In this document: positions 11,783 to 22,420 of the stretch, piece by piece
Position numbering within the stretch: position 1 is the first letter of the stretch
Layout: each line of letters begins with the position of its first letter
Origin: Morella rubra
Taxonomy: Eukaryota > Streptophyta > Magnoliopsida > Fagales > Myricaceae
Direction of reading: 5' to 3'
Assembly (NCBI GenBank): GCA_003952965.2
Contig: CM025855.1
Coordinates: 16,478,460-16,542,459, forward strand
Length of the DNA: 64,000 nt
Translations under genes and position numbers: made by a program
The notes under the pieces: model-generated
Seen by the model: the letters and a program-made list of their open reading frames with translations, nothing else
Told to the model about the DNA's origin: nothing
Database searches by the model: none

Positions 11783-13102
11783 TGTAAATCCTAGGATTAA
11801 GGCAACCCAAGAGGGGGGTGAATTGGGTTTCAAAACTTTTTCGAAACTCACCCTTTAGAAAGTGTTTGCTAGCTATAAGTCTCACAAAGAGAAGTGATTG
11901 CAATAAAAGATTGAACACAAGAATATATATGCAACTTAAATAGAGAAATAAAACTTAGAATAAGAAACTAATAGCACAATGTAATGAGATAAGGGAAGAG
12001 AAGCAAACACAAGATTTTTAGGTGGTTCGGCAAACCCGCCTACATCCACCCCTCAAGCTCCTTTACCGAGCCTTGAGGTTTTCCACTATGCTCCCTTCAA
12101 CCAAGGGAGAGCCTTCCTTACACTTGAGCTTGAGAAACACCTCTTCAAGCCTCAAGAACGAGTTTGAGAACAAACCTCTCTAAACTCCTTCTTTTGATGA
12201 ACAAACCTCACCAAAAGGAAACAAGAGAATCACTCTCTTAATAGTGTATGGGGATGAACAAAAATGCTCACTAAAACTCCCTTGATGGAGTAGATATTAC
12301 AATGAGAAATTTCTATCTCTTAAGCTTCACACAACAACAAGGATGTGAAAGTGTTGATTATGTGTGAATGATGTTTGAACAAGGATTGAAAGGTTTTAGA
12401 TCACTCTTAGCTTTGGCAAAATGATTTTGTTGTTCAGCAACTTTTAAAAGGCGTAGGAATGGCTTTATATAGGCCTCATAAGAAAAATAGCCGTTATAGC
12501 CGTTGGAGTCGAGCTGTAAAAAAATCTCGATGAACCGTCGACCGCTACATGAACCGGTCGACTGCTGCAGGTTAACGTTACACAACGGTCATAATGTCAG
12601 AAGTCAGAACGGCTCTTTTTTAAACTTTTTCAAACCAACCGGTCGACCGCTATACCAAGCGGTCGAAGACCGGTCGACCGCTACATGAGCCGGTCGACCT
12701 CCTCAACTTAAGCACATGATCCGGTTGTTTTAAAAACACGATTTTGACCAACTTAAAATACCCAATTTTAAAGACTAACTTCCCATAAGTATATAAAAGG
12801 TTTGGGAGTTTGATTGGGATATTTTAAAGCCATTTAAAACATTTTTAAATCTTCAAAACAAGAGGTAAAACATTTCATGCAAGTTTTGAAGAAATATGCA
12901 AGTGTGTGGTTCAAATCCTTGTTAAAGATGAAGACTTAGAGTTACAAAGATTACCCTAGCATCTTGAGTCTTCACTTTAAGAGCACTTCCATTGAAGGGA
13001 TGTTACTTGATCGCTTCGTGCTCATTTTGGATCCGCTTTGCTTCACATCTCAATTACTTCTATTGTTATCATCAAAACATTGATTGTGACTAAAAGCCAA
13101 CA
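11783..13102 (-). mobile_element. SIRE-like Copia solo LTR (left, minus)
   Basis: On the minus strand it begins TGTTGGCTTTTAGTCACAA (+ strand end at 13102) and ends ...CTTGGGTTGCCTTAATCC..TTTACA at 11783. The late CCCAATTCACCCCCC motif is typical of SIRE/Maximus Copia LTR ends. The exact duplication GCTTC lies at 11778-11782 and 13103-13107. It is inserted in CYP79 exon 1, directly before the LDLDGHKK codons. It carries a cluster of GGTCGACCGCTACATGA motifs at about 12530-12705. Confidence 0.92.
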
Positions 13103-13215
13103 GCTTCAAGATAGTCATGTAATCCAAAACCAACAATAAAGAGAAGTACTTAATTATGCTCTTGTTCTTCAAAATAAGGCCCTTCATCCTCTCTTCCTTT
13201 CCCGTAGTACCTTTT

Positions 13216-14466
13216 TGTTGGCTTTTGTGCACAATCGAGATTTTGATGATTTCAATAAATGGATCAAGTTTATAAAACGAACATCTTCAAAGACAAAGAT
13301 GTTTTGATGAAAGAGCCAAAGACTTGAAGAAAGAAGATCAAGAAGATGCAAGGAGCTCAAAAGTGAAGTTTCAAGACCTTAGGGTATAAACCTTGTAACT
13401 CTTAGTTTCACTTTTGACAAGGATTATGAATCACACTTGCATATCTTTCAAAACGTGCATAAACCGTTTTACCTTTTGTTTGAAAGATTAAAATGTTTTT
13501 AAAGGTTTCAAAACACCCCAATCAAACTCCAAACCTTTCTTATACTTATGGGAAGTAAGTCTTTAAAATTGGGTGTTTCAAAGAGGTCAAAAATGTGATT
13601 TTAATTGAACCGGATCATGTGCTTAAGTTGAGGAGGTCGACCGGCTGGTGACGCGGTCAACCGGTCTTCGACCGCTTGGTATAGCGGTCGACCGGTTGAT
13701 TTTGAAATAGATCCGTTGAGCTTCTGACAATATGACCGTTGAGTAACGGTAACTTGAAGCGGTCGACGGTTCATGTAGCGGTCGACCGGCTCGTTTTAAC
13801 AGACGACTCCCAACAGCTATAAACGACTCATTTTCATATGTGGCCTGTAAATACACCTTCATAACGTCCAAAATAAATACACAATGACCACATATCATTT
13901 AGATTACTTGAGAAATATTCCAAACCTTCATATTCTATATTTCTCATATCATTCACACAAAACACACTTTCATATCCTTGTCTTTGTGTGAATCAAGAGA
14001 TAGAGCTTTCCAATTTTATATCCACTCTTTGAGAGAGTTTATTCTTCAATCTTTATATCCAAAAGAGGTTATTCTTTTAGTGAGGTTGTTCACTAAAGAA
14101 GAAGCTTAGAGAGGGTATATCTCAAGCTTGATTGGGGTTTGAGTGTTGAGCCCGGGAAAGCACTTGTAAGGTTCTCTAGCACTCGAAAGCTAGAGTGTAC
14201 ACTATTTGGAAGATAGTGGGAAAACCTCAAGGCTCGGTAAAGGAGCTTGAGGGGTGGATGTAGGCGGGTTTGCCGAACCACCTAAAAATCACGTGTTTGC
14301 TTATCTATCCTTACTCTTTACATTTAACACTTATTCTATTATTGCATCAATATACTTGTGCTAAATTAGTCTTTATTTTGCAAACATGACTTTAGGGGTT
14401 AAAAGCGAAAAAGTTTGGAAACCCAATTCACCCTCCTCTTGGGTTGCCTTAATCCTTGGATTTACA
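13216..14466 (+). mobile_element. SIRE-like Copia solo LTR (right, plus)
   Basis: It begins TGTTGGCTTTTGTGCACAATC and ends CTTGGATTTACA, flanked by the exact duplication CTTTT (13211-13215 and 14467-14471). It belongs to the same family as the LTR at 11783-13102 but lies in the opposite orientation, 113 bp away. Together they form a 2.7-kb imperfect palindrome. The insertion splits CYP79 codons between MMMYF and KRYYGKG. GGTCGACCG motifs lie at about 13636-13795. Confidence 0.92.
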
Positions 14467-14640
14467 CTTTTGAAGTACATCATCATCTTCATAACATTTC
14501 TAGTAAAATGCAAGGACCTGTTCTCTTATTCACCCCGGTGCCACGTGACCTGCCATCTCCAGAGCCTTTGCACTGTTGTAAATCAAGTGGACAAGATTAT
14601 CAGTTTCATCATTTCTTTTAGCATGTAGGTACCTGTTGTG

Positions 14641-15227
14641 ATGTGTGACTAATTTATGGTGAATAGTGATGGGAAAGAGAAACAAAATATAGGACAACGA
14701 ACTTCTCAAGTGTGCCTCTTTCGTATTCAATTTTGCACACCGCAAGCCAATAAAACAAAAGGATAGTGTCAATTTAGCTTTAAAGCAGCATTTGGTAGGA
14801 AATAACTAGCAATCGTGCATGTGAAATATTGCTCTAGTAATATAAGCAATGCAAACAGGAAAGAAGTGAGCTATGCCAAATCTCTTCATATACAACAGCA
14901 ATTAGCTTGAGCTATTGCAATCCCCTTCTATAAAGCAATAATAATATAATGGCAAGTAAGCTATGCTAGTTGACATATGATGAGTACAACCACTACAAAT
15001 ATGTCACGTGATGGACCCTTTCCAACCTGCAAGATTCGGGTGATGGATGTGGTAGTGATGGTGGTGGCATGAACTATGCAATATTCAGTCCTCGATATTT
15101 ATTTACCAAACAAGTCCCCACGCTTCTAGTGGATCAAAAGTTTTGATGCTGATGAGCAATAAAAAGGAAAAAGAAAAAAAAACATGAGATGTTAATTTAC
15201 AGTCATTTAAAAAAATAACCTCACGCA
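14641..15227. other. Intergenic, nothing recognised
   Basis: This is A/T-rich sequence between the CYP79 relic and the TNL relic. No coding match, transposon terminus or RNA gene was seen. The stretch directly upstream of the P450 pieces may hold the decayed CYP79 N-terminus, but no motif is readable. Confidence 0.4.
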
Positions 15228-15522
15228 TTAGCAATTGAAAAACCATATTACGCAACTTTTGTATCTCTCAACCAACAGATAAACTATTAGAGACATAGAG
15301 AGACTCACTTTCAGCCGTCTAGTCGAGGGACTCTCTTCATACTTCAGACGGTCATTTAATGTTACTATGGAACAGGTAGTAGTTGTATTGTTAAACCATT
15401 CAGAGATTCCACTAGTTGCCAACGAAGCGCCAATCCTTAGAAAATCAAATATATCTCTTCCATCTTTTGAAATGATCTGCAGTATTGTGAAGAAATAACC
15501 ATCAGCACCCAACAATTTAAAG

Positions 15523-15525
<3 letters not shown>

Positions 15526-15566
<41 letters not shown>
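15526..15566. repeat. (AT)n microsatellite
   Basis: A pure AT dinucleotide run of about 41 bp. The copy-2 equivalent lies near 26170-26210. Sequence just right of it (15595-15720) differs strongly between the two copies. Confidence 0.95.
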
Positions 15567-15569
<3 letters not shown>

Positions 15570-15636
15570 TGAATTTGTTTCTTATTTCTACCAAGTAGTC
15601 CACTCGAGATTCCACTCCAATGAGAAATGAACGCAC

Positions 15637-16560
15637 CTAGAAATTTAAAGAAATACCTAATGTCCATAAATGTATGTGATCAGGTTCGCCCAGTCCAAAG
15701 TACAAAACATCACCACTGTTGTTTCCTGTCATAATTGATACACAATCCTTCGAAAAAGTATCTTTCAACATGAATTTTCTTGCCGCCATGAGAAATATAT
15801 GTATAAGATATTTCTGCAGGATTGTTATTAAACCATAGAAAAGATATGCGGAAAGGATGTAAGTGTTCTTACAACAACCCGCAACCATCGAAGCACGATT
15901 CCCCTGATTTAGCTGGTAGAGTATTATGTCCTAAAACCTGTATCGCTTCGACTTCTTCAGAAGTAAACTGGGTGATGGTAGTTTTGTTATAGCAGTATAA
16001 TATGCATGAAACCACTTTATATGTTTCAATCCACTTAGATCATCTGGAAATTCCTCAACTCTTGAGCAACAATCAAAGCTCAAGCCATAAAGGCCAGATA
16101 AACTACTAAATGGTGGAAACTCTTCTAGGAGAGTGTGATCCCACTGAAGCACTTTCAAAGATGTCATTCCCAGTATCTTAGGAAAATTTTCAAGTTCTTT
16201 ACACTTACTAAGAGTAAGTTGCTCAAAAGATTCCAAACCAGTCATGTCTAGTGGAAGGCTTTTAAGACTTACGCAATAGCCTAGATCCAATTATAGTTGA
16301 AGCTGTTTGAGAACTAAAATAGACAAATTGACATGAGACAAACTTGCACAATTTGAAAGATTGAGAAACTGAAGATTTGAGATTCCGGTGAAGTTTGGAA
16401 GGCTTTTAAATCTTGTGCACTTTTGTAGATTCAATTCTTCAAGCCGTTTGAGAACACCAATCGATTGATGGACATGAGACAAACTAGCACAGCCGGAAAG
16501 ATCAAGATACTCAAGATTCGGAATTTTGGTAAAGTCTGGCATCTTGATCTAGCTCGAACA
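15637..16560 (-). pseudogene. LRR and C-terminal fragment of a TNL resistance gene
   Basis: From 16560 the minus strand reads MPDFTKIPNLEYLDLSGC and then about eight leucine-rich repeats. Two of them share CASLSHV and look like a recent internal repeat. A TAA interrupts the frame at about 16291 (KQLQL*LDLGYC), and a TAG lies just before IKMPDF where LIKMPDF is usual. LRRs continue to about 15931 (EEFPDDLSGLKHI, ITKLPSPS). Further on, KFMLKDTFSKD and PDHIHLWTLG resemble the post-LRR (C-JID) domain of TNL proteins, a weaker match. No NB-ARC is present. Upstream lies Copia leader sequence, so the gene is truncated at about 16560. In TNLs the LRR region binds effectors or guards host proteins; this copy cannot make a full receptor. 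Confidence 0.82.
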
Positions 16561-17040
16561 CCTACCCAAGTCAAGTCATTTCAAACTGTTAAAACTCTAT
16601 AACCAAACCCCAAACCAATAAATAATTCAATAAAGCTAGATCCAAGCTCCGACCAGTAAAACGGCTGCAACCCACTATACCATCGGCCACAACATTTTGG
16701 GGAGAGAAACTCTTTCTCTCTCCCGATATTAACAAGTTTTCACAAACATTTCGAAAATCTAGTCTCAGAATAATTGACATAGAAAATGATTCGAAAATAA
16801 AACAAAGAAAAACTTGGTAATGCGTATCCAAAAAATTCACATTTGATCTAATCAATACGTGAAAGAAGAAAATCTAAAACTTTCATCCATATCTCATATG
16901 CATCAAACAGAGAAAAGAGAAACTAAAGTTTTCTCTTTCACGTGATTTCAAAAATCACGAAAGGACAACACTTTTCAATAAAAAATTGTGGTTCAAATCT
17001 CAAGAGAGTAAGGCTCAACTAACCTGGGCTTTGATACCAC
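16560..17040 (-). other. PBS and leader of a truncated Copia element
   Basis: Directly inside the LTR (17026-17040) the minus strand reads TGGTATCAAAGCCCAGG, one change from the initiator-Met tRNA primer site TGGTATCAGAGC used by many Copia elements. About 460 bp of A/T-rich leader follow. Instead of gag-pol the sequence then enters the TNL LRR relic, so nearly all of the internal region and the 3' LTR are missing. Confidence 0.75.
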
Positions 17041-18263
17041 TGGAAGTTTGCTTGCGGAATATTATACTTACTTGATCTTGACAAACAATCTTGAACTTGT
17101 CTGTAATTAAATCTTCAATCTTCGATAATCTTCAGGTCTTGTTGATCTCACACTTGATCTTTTGATTTCACAACCGAGTAGCCCAAATATTCTGCCTGCT
17201 TCATTTCCACTCTCACAACCGTCATCGGGCTTTTCTAAGGTCTTGATGGCGAGCCCAAAAACTTACGATAGACTATATCATAGCTATACTTTTATATAAA
17301 ACCTTAATTATGATAGTGTGTGAGATAGTCAGGGATCTCAAATCTTGGCCGTTAGATCACATAGAAAAAAAAATTTCCATTAACTCCCTTATATTCTTTT
17401 ATTCCGATTTTTAGGGTTCTACTATTTAAAATCATGTCATCAACATATTATAATTTACCCTCGAGTATTTGAAATTGATTTGTGAAATCCTTTTTACTAA
17501 CAATTATTTGTTTATTTATCCTTCCACCATACTATATTCCATATGATTCAATAGGACCAGAATCATATAACCGATTAAGTCCTAACTCATATAATTCTCA
17601 ATTCACAATCTGTAACTCGTTGGACTATCAATTGTTTCCAAAAAAATTTCACAAATAAATATAATATATATTCACAAAATACATTGGCCAATGGTTTCTT
17701 TTCTAGTTAACCCTATACAGATATATTGAATATATTCCTCATCAAGAGACTGGTAGGATTCCTTATTGAGCATTTATAAAATCATTTATTATGTACAAGA
17801 CCCAACGTTATCTAGAATCTTTGACCTAGAAGATCATCACCAAATGACTCGTCAAAGTACAAGTACACAATAAATAGACTGCATAAACCTCTCAGGTCTA
17901 AGGATAAATAAACTAATTGTGTTGAATACCTTCTCAACATCAGTTATCATTTTTAGAAGATATTCATATTTGATCTCGTTCAGTGCATGTACTCTTACAT
18001 TGCACCCACTCATTTGTTTAAGGTCACCACCTTAATGACGAAGTCCAGTAACCTATTAAATAGAGGCACAACGAGTGTAGACCTATCATAAATCAATATG
18101 TACCTTGGTCTAAAATAAAATATCAAGTGAACAAAGAACCAAAAAGTCATATTTTTCGCTTTTGATTCATACGTCACATCATATTACCTAATAAATAAAT
18201 ATAAACATGTGACATCTAAATACATATTATTAGATAAATGATTTTTAGGGCATTATTCTTTCA
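17041..18263 (-). mobile_element. 5' LTR of a truncated Copia element (family A, diverged)
   Basis: It runs from TGGAAGTTTGCTTGCGG to TTATTCTTTCA, about 1.22 kb. It aligns along its length with the solo LTRs at 559 and 9702, but with many more differences. A PBS adjoins it on the left, so this is the 5' LTR of a minus-strand element. Its right edge abuts LINE reverse-transcriptase sequence at 18264, so the element inserted into, or was joined to, a LINE. Confidence 0.85.
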
Positions 18264-18370
18264 AAATTGTCGTCTCAAACTGGGAGAACGACTATGATCA
18301 AGGCAGTTGCGTGGCCAATTCCCTCATACCCACTCAGTTTTTTTCGGATGCCTAAATCATGGTGCCAGGA
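18264..18370 (+). pseudogene. LINE reverse transcriptase fragment (copy 1)
   Basis: The frame reads SSQTGRTTMIKAVAWPIPSY then FFRMPKSWCQ, the conserved end of the plant LINE (L1) reverse transcriptase. It is cut on the left by the Copia LTR and on the right by the N gap. In copy 2 (28925 onwards) one T is missing from the T-run before CGGATG, which breaks the frame there; copy 1 keeps the frame. Confidence 0.8.
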
Positions 18371-18593
18371 NNNNNNNNNNNNNNNNNNNNNNNNNNNNNN
18401 NNNNNNNNNNNNNNNNNNNNNNNNNNNNNNNNNNNNNNNNNNNNNNNNNNNNNNNNNNNNNNNNNNNNNNNNNNNNNNNNNNNNNNNNNNNNNNNNNNNN
18501 NNNNNNNNNNNNNNNNNNNNNNNNNNNNNNNNNNNNNNNNNNNNNNNNNNNNNNNNNNNNNNNNNNNNNNNNNNNNNNNNNNNNNNNNNNNNN
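18371..18593. other. Assembly gap (223 N)
   Basis: A run of 223 unknown bases. The sequence left of it matches 28920-29030, and the sequence right of it matches 7965 onwards, so the gap sits exactly at the junction of the 10.6-kb duplication. Confidence 1.
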
Positions 18594-18750
18594 AAGTTCG
18601 TATGCGCGGTTTTAATGTGCTAACTTTAAAAAAAAAAAAGAAAAAAAAAAAAAAACCCGCTGCAAGATTTTAGTACTTCGCTGGAGTGTTCCTTGTTGGG
18701 AATGCTCGCGGCTGTCATTAGCCTCGATGGCTAGCGTTCGGGGCGTGACA
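18594..18750. mobile_element. 3' end of the gypsy LTR (copy 2)
   Basis: Matches 7965-8110, including the terminal GGGGCGTGACA and the following TCAGG. The rest of this LTR is absent to the left because of the N gap. Confidence 0.9.
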
Positions 18751-20341
18751 TCAGGTGCTCCTATAGTCATGTCCGGCGGTACCCCTCTCCCACCATGGGG
18801 ATTGGTTGATAGGGTCAAATTTGAATCCTCTTATAGATAAATGCTGCTCAAATTCCACAACAAATTGACCATCAACCCCAAGTCTATCAGCATTCAAAAT
18901 AACTACATCTCCCTTCAACGCCAAAGACATTTTATGTTCTAAAGGTTGAAGGACAAACAGAAGAAACATCAAATAATGATAGTAAGGAAATGAAAAAAAA
19001 GTGATAAAAAGAAGTCCTGGCCTAAATGGGCTAGTCCTATATATACAACCATGCGAAGTAGCTTTTACGATAATTAAATCACCTCACTAGGAGCAAAAGC
19101 TGTACGAACCTGCAATAGTATGAAATTCTAATGCAACCAATCGCTCATTAAATAAATACATGTCCTTCTGTAATTTCACATAGTTGTGTATCTTATGAGG
19201 TAGTTCTAGAAAACATGGTCTCAAAAGATTAATCCTAAACTTCAGAATCCTTTGCAGACTAAACAAACACAGATTACTTACACAAAACATATAAACATGG
19301 ATTATCTGACAAGCACAGGTCGTTGAAAAAAAAAAACTATTAGGGTTGTGAATCTAAAGAAAATGTCATATTTCTCAGACTGTGCCATGTTATCACCAAG
19401 AGAGGGAGAGGAGAGGGAGGGGTGCGCCACTAGTCACACCGAAGGGGGAGGGGGTTCAAGCGAAGGGGAAGGAGAAATTCTATAGAGAGCTAGAATACGG
19501 GGAAAGGGAATCAAATCATGGAAGGAAGTTACAGAGGCAGAGACGTCTCTATCTCTTTCTCTATCCAGAGTTAATGCAGCGCAATGAAAGTAGTCTCACA
19601 TCCTCAAAATTTATCTGAAATGATGATTATGGTGTATTACAGGAGCTTCTGGATTTCTGAATGTAGTGAATCGTGGATAAGCTCTTGAAAAAAATCTGCA
19701 TTTAGTTTTTGGTTGTTGATTTATCTGTCCTGCACATCAATTTGTCAAAGCAGTTTCGTTGAGTTTCCTTAGAACAACCAGGGGGAGGTTTTGCTTATGA
19801 CAAAGATCTTTATTCTCCTTCTATCTAATTCGTTTATCTATGTATTTACTTATTTAAATTCATATGCTTCCTGGAAATCGGATTTAAAAAATGTGTTATC
19901 TATTTCCGCTACTGATAATTTCCTTCCAGAATCCAAACTCAATAATGAAAACAGCACTTAATGACTTTTTTGTAGTTACTCTGTTCCTACATAAAATACA
20001 AACCACATTTTCCAGCAGCTTCTAAGGGATCTTAACTCTCCCATCTATCCCCCAATAGGATTCACATTACTTACAAAAGTAAGAAATTATAAGGCACTGA
20101 GTCATGCACCATGCAAAGCAAGAAACAAATCTAGCCAAAGATATCATGGTGTTGCACATAATACATGCAAAGTGAATGGAGTAACATCCATGCTTCTAGT
20201 GGTATCCACAATTAAAAAAAAAAACACAGAATCAATTTAGATTAGCCAAAAAAAAAGAGACTAAACAAGCATCAGTTTGGATACTAGATAGCTAGGTAGC
20301 TAATATTTTGTCATTATGATCGGGATCATTAAGCTTGGTAC

Positions 20342-21609
20342 TGAAAGTTTGTCTGCGGAATAATTCTAACAGATTTTCTTCGATCTTCGATCTTGAAGGA
20401 AATCTTGTCTCTGTACAGTCTTCGAATTCTTCAGATCTTGTTTAGCTCACCACTTGAAAATTTGTTAGATCTCACAACCTTAGCAGCCCAATTGTTCTGC
20501 CTCCTTCCTTTGCACTCCTCACAGCCGTCACAAGATTTCTCAAAGTCCTAATGGCCAACGGTCTGGAAAATGCTATCTTATAGTCTTTTCCTGAACCCTA
20601 GTTGTGATACGGTGTGGGATCGTTAGAGACCTCAGATCTCGGCCATAGGATCACATGGAAAACTCTTTTTCATTAATTCCCTTATATTCTTATATTCCGA
20701 ATTTTGGGCTTCTACTTATTGTGATTATGTCCATTAACATATCACAATTTACCCCGAGAAGATGAGATTGATTTGTGAAATCTCTTTTGCTAACAATATT
20801 AACTTATTTATCCTTCCACCATACTATATTCCACATGAGCCAATAGGATTAGAATAATATCACCGATTAAATCCCTAGCTCATATAATTCTTAATTCCAA
20901 TCTGTAACTTGTTGAACTCCTAAATTGTTTCCAAAATAATTTATTAATTACACTGGCCAGTGATTTTTCAGAGTTCAACCCTATACAAATTTAATGAATA
21001 TACTATCTCGTTAAGAGACTGGTGGATTCCTTATTGAGCATTTATACAAAACTATTTATTATATACAAGACCCAACTTTGTCTGGAATATTTAATCCATA
21101 AGGATCATCACCATATAACTCAGTTAAAGCACAAGTATACAATAAACAATTCTGTAAAAGCCTCTCAAGTCTAAGGATACTATAAGTCGATTGTGCTGAA
21201 TATCATTCTCACCATCAGTGATCACTTTTAGAAGATATTCATATTGATCTCATTCAATGCATGTACTCTTACAGTGCATCCACTCATTTGCTTAAGGTTA
21301 CTACCTCAATAACAAAGTCCATCATCCTATTTAATAGAGGCACAACGAGTGTAGACCTATATACATAAACATGTACCTTGGTCTAGAACAAACGTCAAGT
21401 AAACAAGGAACCAAAAGTCATACTCTCCGCCTTTGATTCATTAATCATTGACATGACTTTTCTACAATGTTACTTAACAATAAAACTATGTGACATCTTA
21501 TGCCACAATATAATACCCGTAAATAAATAAACACATGTGATAAAACAAAAGAAATAATTATCTCATAATCATTCTTAAATAAACTGGTTTTTTAGACATA
21601 TTTCTTACA
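20342..21609 (-). mobile_element. Solo LTR, Copia family A (copy 2)
   Basis: Counterpart of 9702-10971 with the same GGTAC target duplication (20337-20341 and 21610-21614). Only a few single-base or one-base indel differences are visible. Confidence 0.92.
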
Positions 21610-22420
21610 GGTACAACTGAAAAGGCAAGCGCAATTCTACATATGGCTGCGAGGGTTTGGCAAAGAAAAGTTGGTCATTCTTCGCAAGGCCCATGTTCTG
21701 CATCTACTGGCCGAAATGCTTCATCAAACCCTTACAGGAGCCTTGCAAATAACTGCAAACTAATGAGTGTCCCTTGCGTGCCACCCATGCACCCTCGCCT
21801 TCCTGTAGGTGAGAAAATGAAATTCAAAGTTGCACTGGGGATTGAACCTTGAGGGGGTCCTAAACTCTTGGTTTTAGTCAGTGCATGACTAGACTACCTT
21901 TGGGATACAATAGTTTGCCACGATAAGGTCAGCAGTTGAGACGTAAGGGAAGCTGAGGAAGATCAGACTGTTGAACAAGTCTCTCCTTTCCAACCACCCT
22001 AACTATTTCCTCCGCCACTCCACTACATTGGAAGGATCATCCATAGATCCAACCACTGGTTCCTGCATAAATAAGAACCAAACTATTTAGCATGCAAGCC
22101 ACTAATATGTATAATGTGTAAAACGTGATCCACCTACTTTCTTCCTTAAAACCAGTCAAGTGGATGCTTTCTTTCTTAATTTTATCTGGAAGATCCATAT
22201 ATATAATTTACCTCAATTATTTGTGCTTTTATCTCAGCTAATAATAGTAACATGTCATCCTTAATTAAAATGAAAACGTCAGGAAGGTCCTCGAGCATTT
22301 TCCTCTTGCATTATTTCCATTTGTACTCTCTCATCACGATCGAATCATCAGATATACTTTTGGATGACCTTCAAAGGATTCTTGACAACCTTCTTGTGGC
22401 CATCTAGATCAAGTGGCTTC

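Larger units (their letters stand above)
11236..14640 (-). pseudogene. CYP79: CYP79-type cytochrome P450 pseudogene, split by two solo LTRs
   Basis: Read on the minus strand, pieces in order resemble CYP79 enzymes, which turn amino acids into aldoximes at the ER membrane. They are KRNDETDNLVHLIYN (14533-14619), RNVMKMMMYF then KRYYGKGREDEGPYFEEQEH across the junction 14472/13215, and LDLDGHKKVVKNPLKVI (about 11735-11777). DERVQMEIMQEE, DLPDVFILIKD and LAEIKAQIIE follow, to a GT donor at 11574. After a 150-bp intron (11425-11574) come DPSNVVEW, VVGKERLVQQSDLPQLP and STADLIVANYCIPKG. Stops (for instance after EEQEH) and frameshifts are frequent, and the K-helix ExxR, haem-binding Cys loop and N-terminal anchor were not found. 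Two solo LTRs, each with an exact target duplication, sit in exon 1. The subfamily is unknown. Confidence 0.82.
7965..18370. repeat. Copy 1 of a ~10.6-kb near-identical direct duplication
   Basis: This stretch matches 18594-29030 in the same order and orientation with an offset of 10,638-10,660 bases. It begins inside the 3' end of the gypsy solo LTR and ends at GGTGCCAGGA directly before the N gap. Mismatches are rare through most of it and cluster towards its right end. See the finding on probable contig overlap. Confidence 0.95.

Noticed and set aside
11783..14466. A single 2.7-kb foldback or MULE-like transposon with ~1.2-kb inverted repeats
   Set aside because: Each arm has its own exact 5-bp target duplication (GCTTC and CTTTT), TG...CA ends and P450 codons between them, so they are two separate solo LTRs.
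18267..18673. Open frames spanning the run of N
   Set aside because: They are open only because unknown bases contain no stop codons; only the short LINE part before 18370 is supported.
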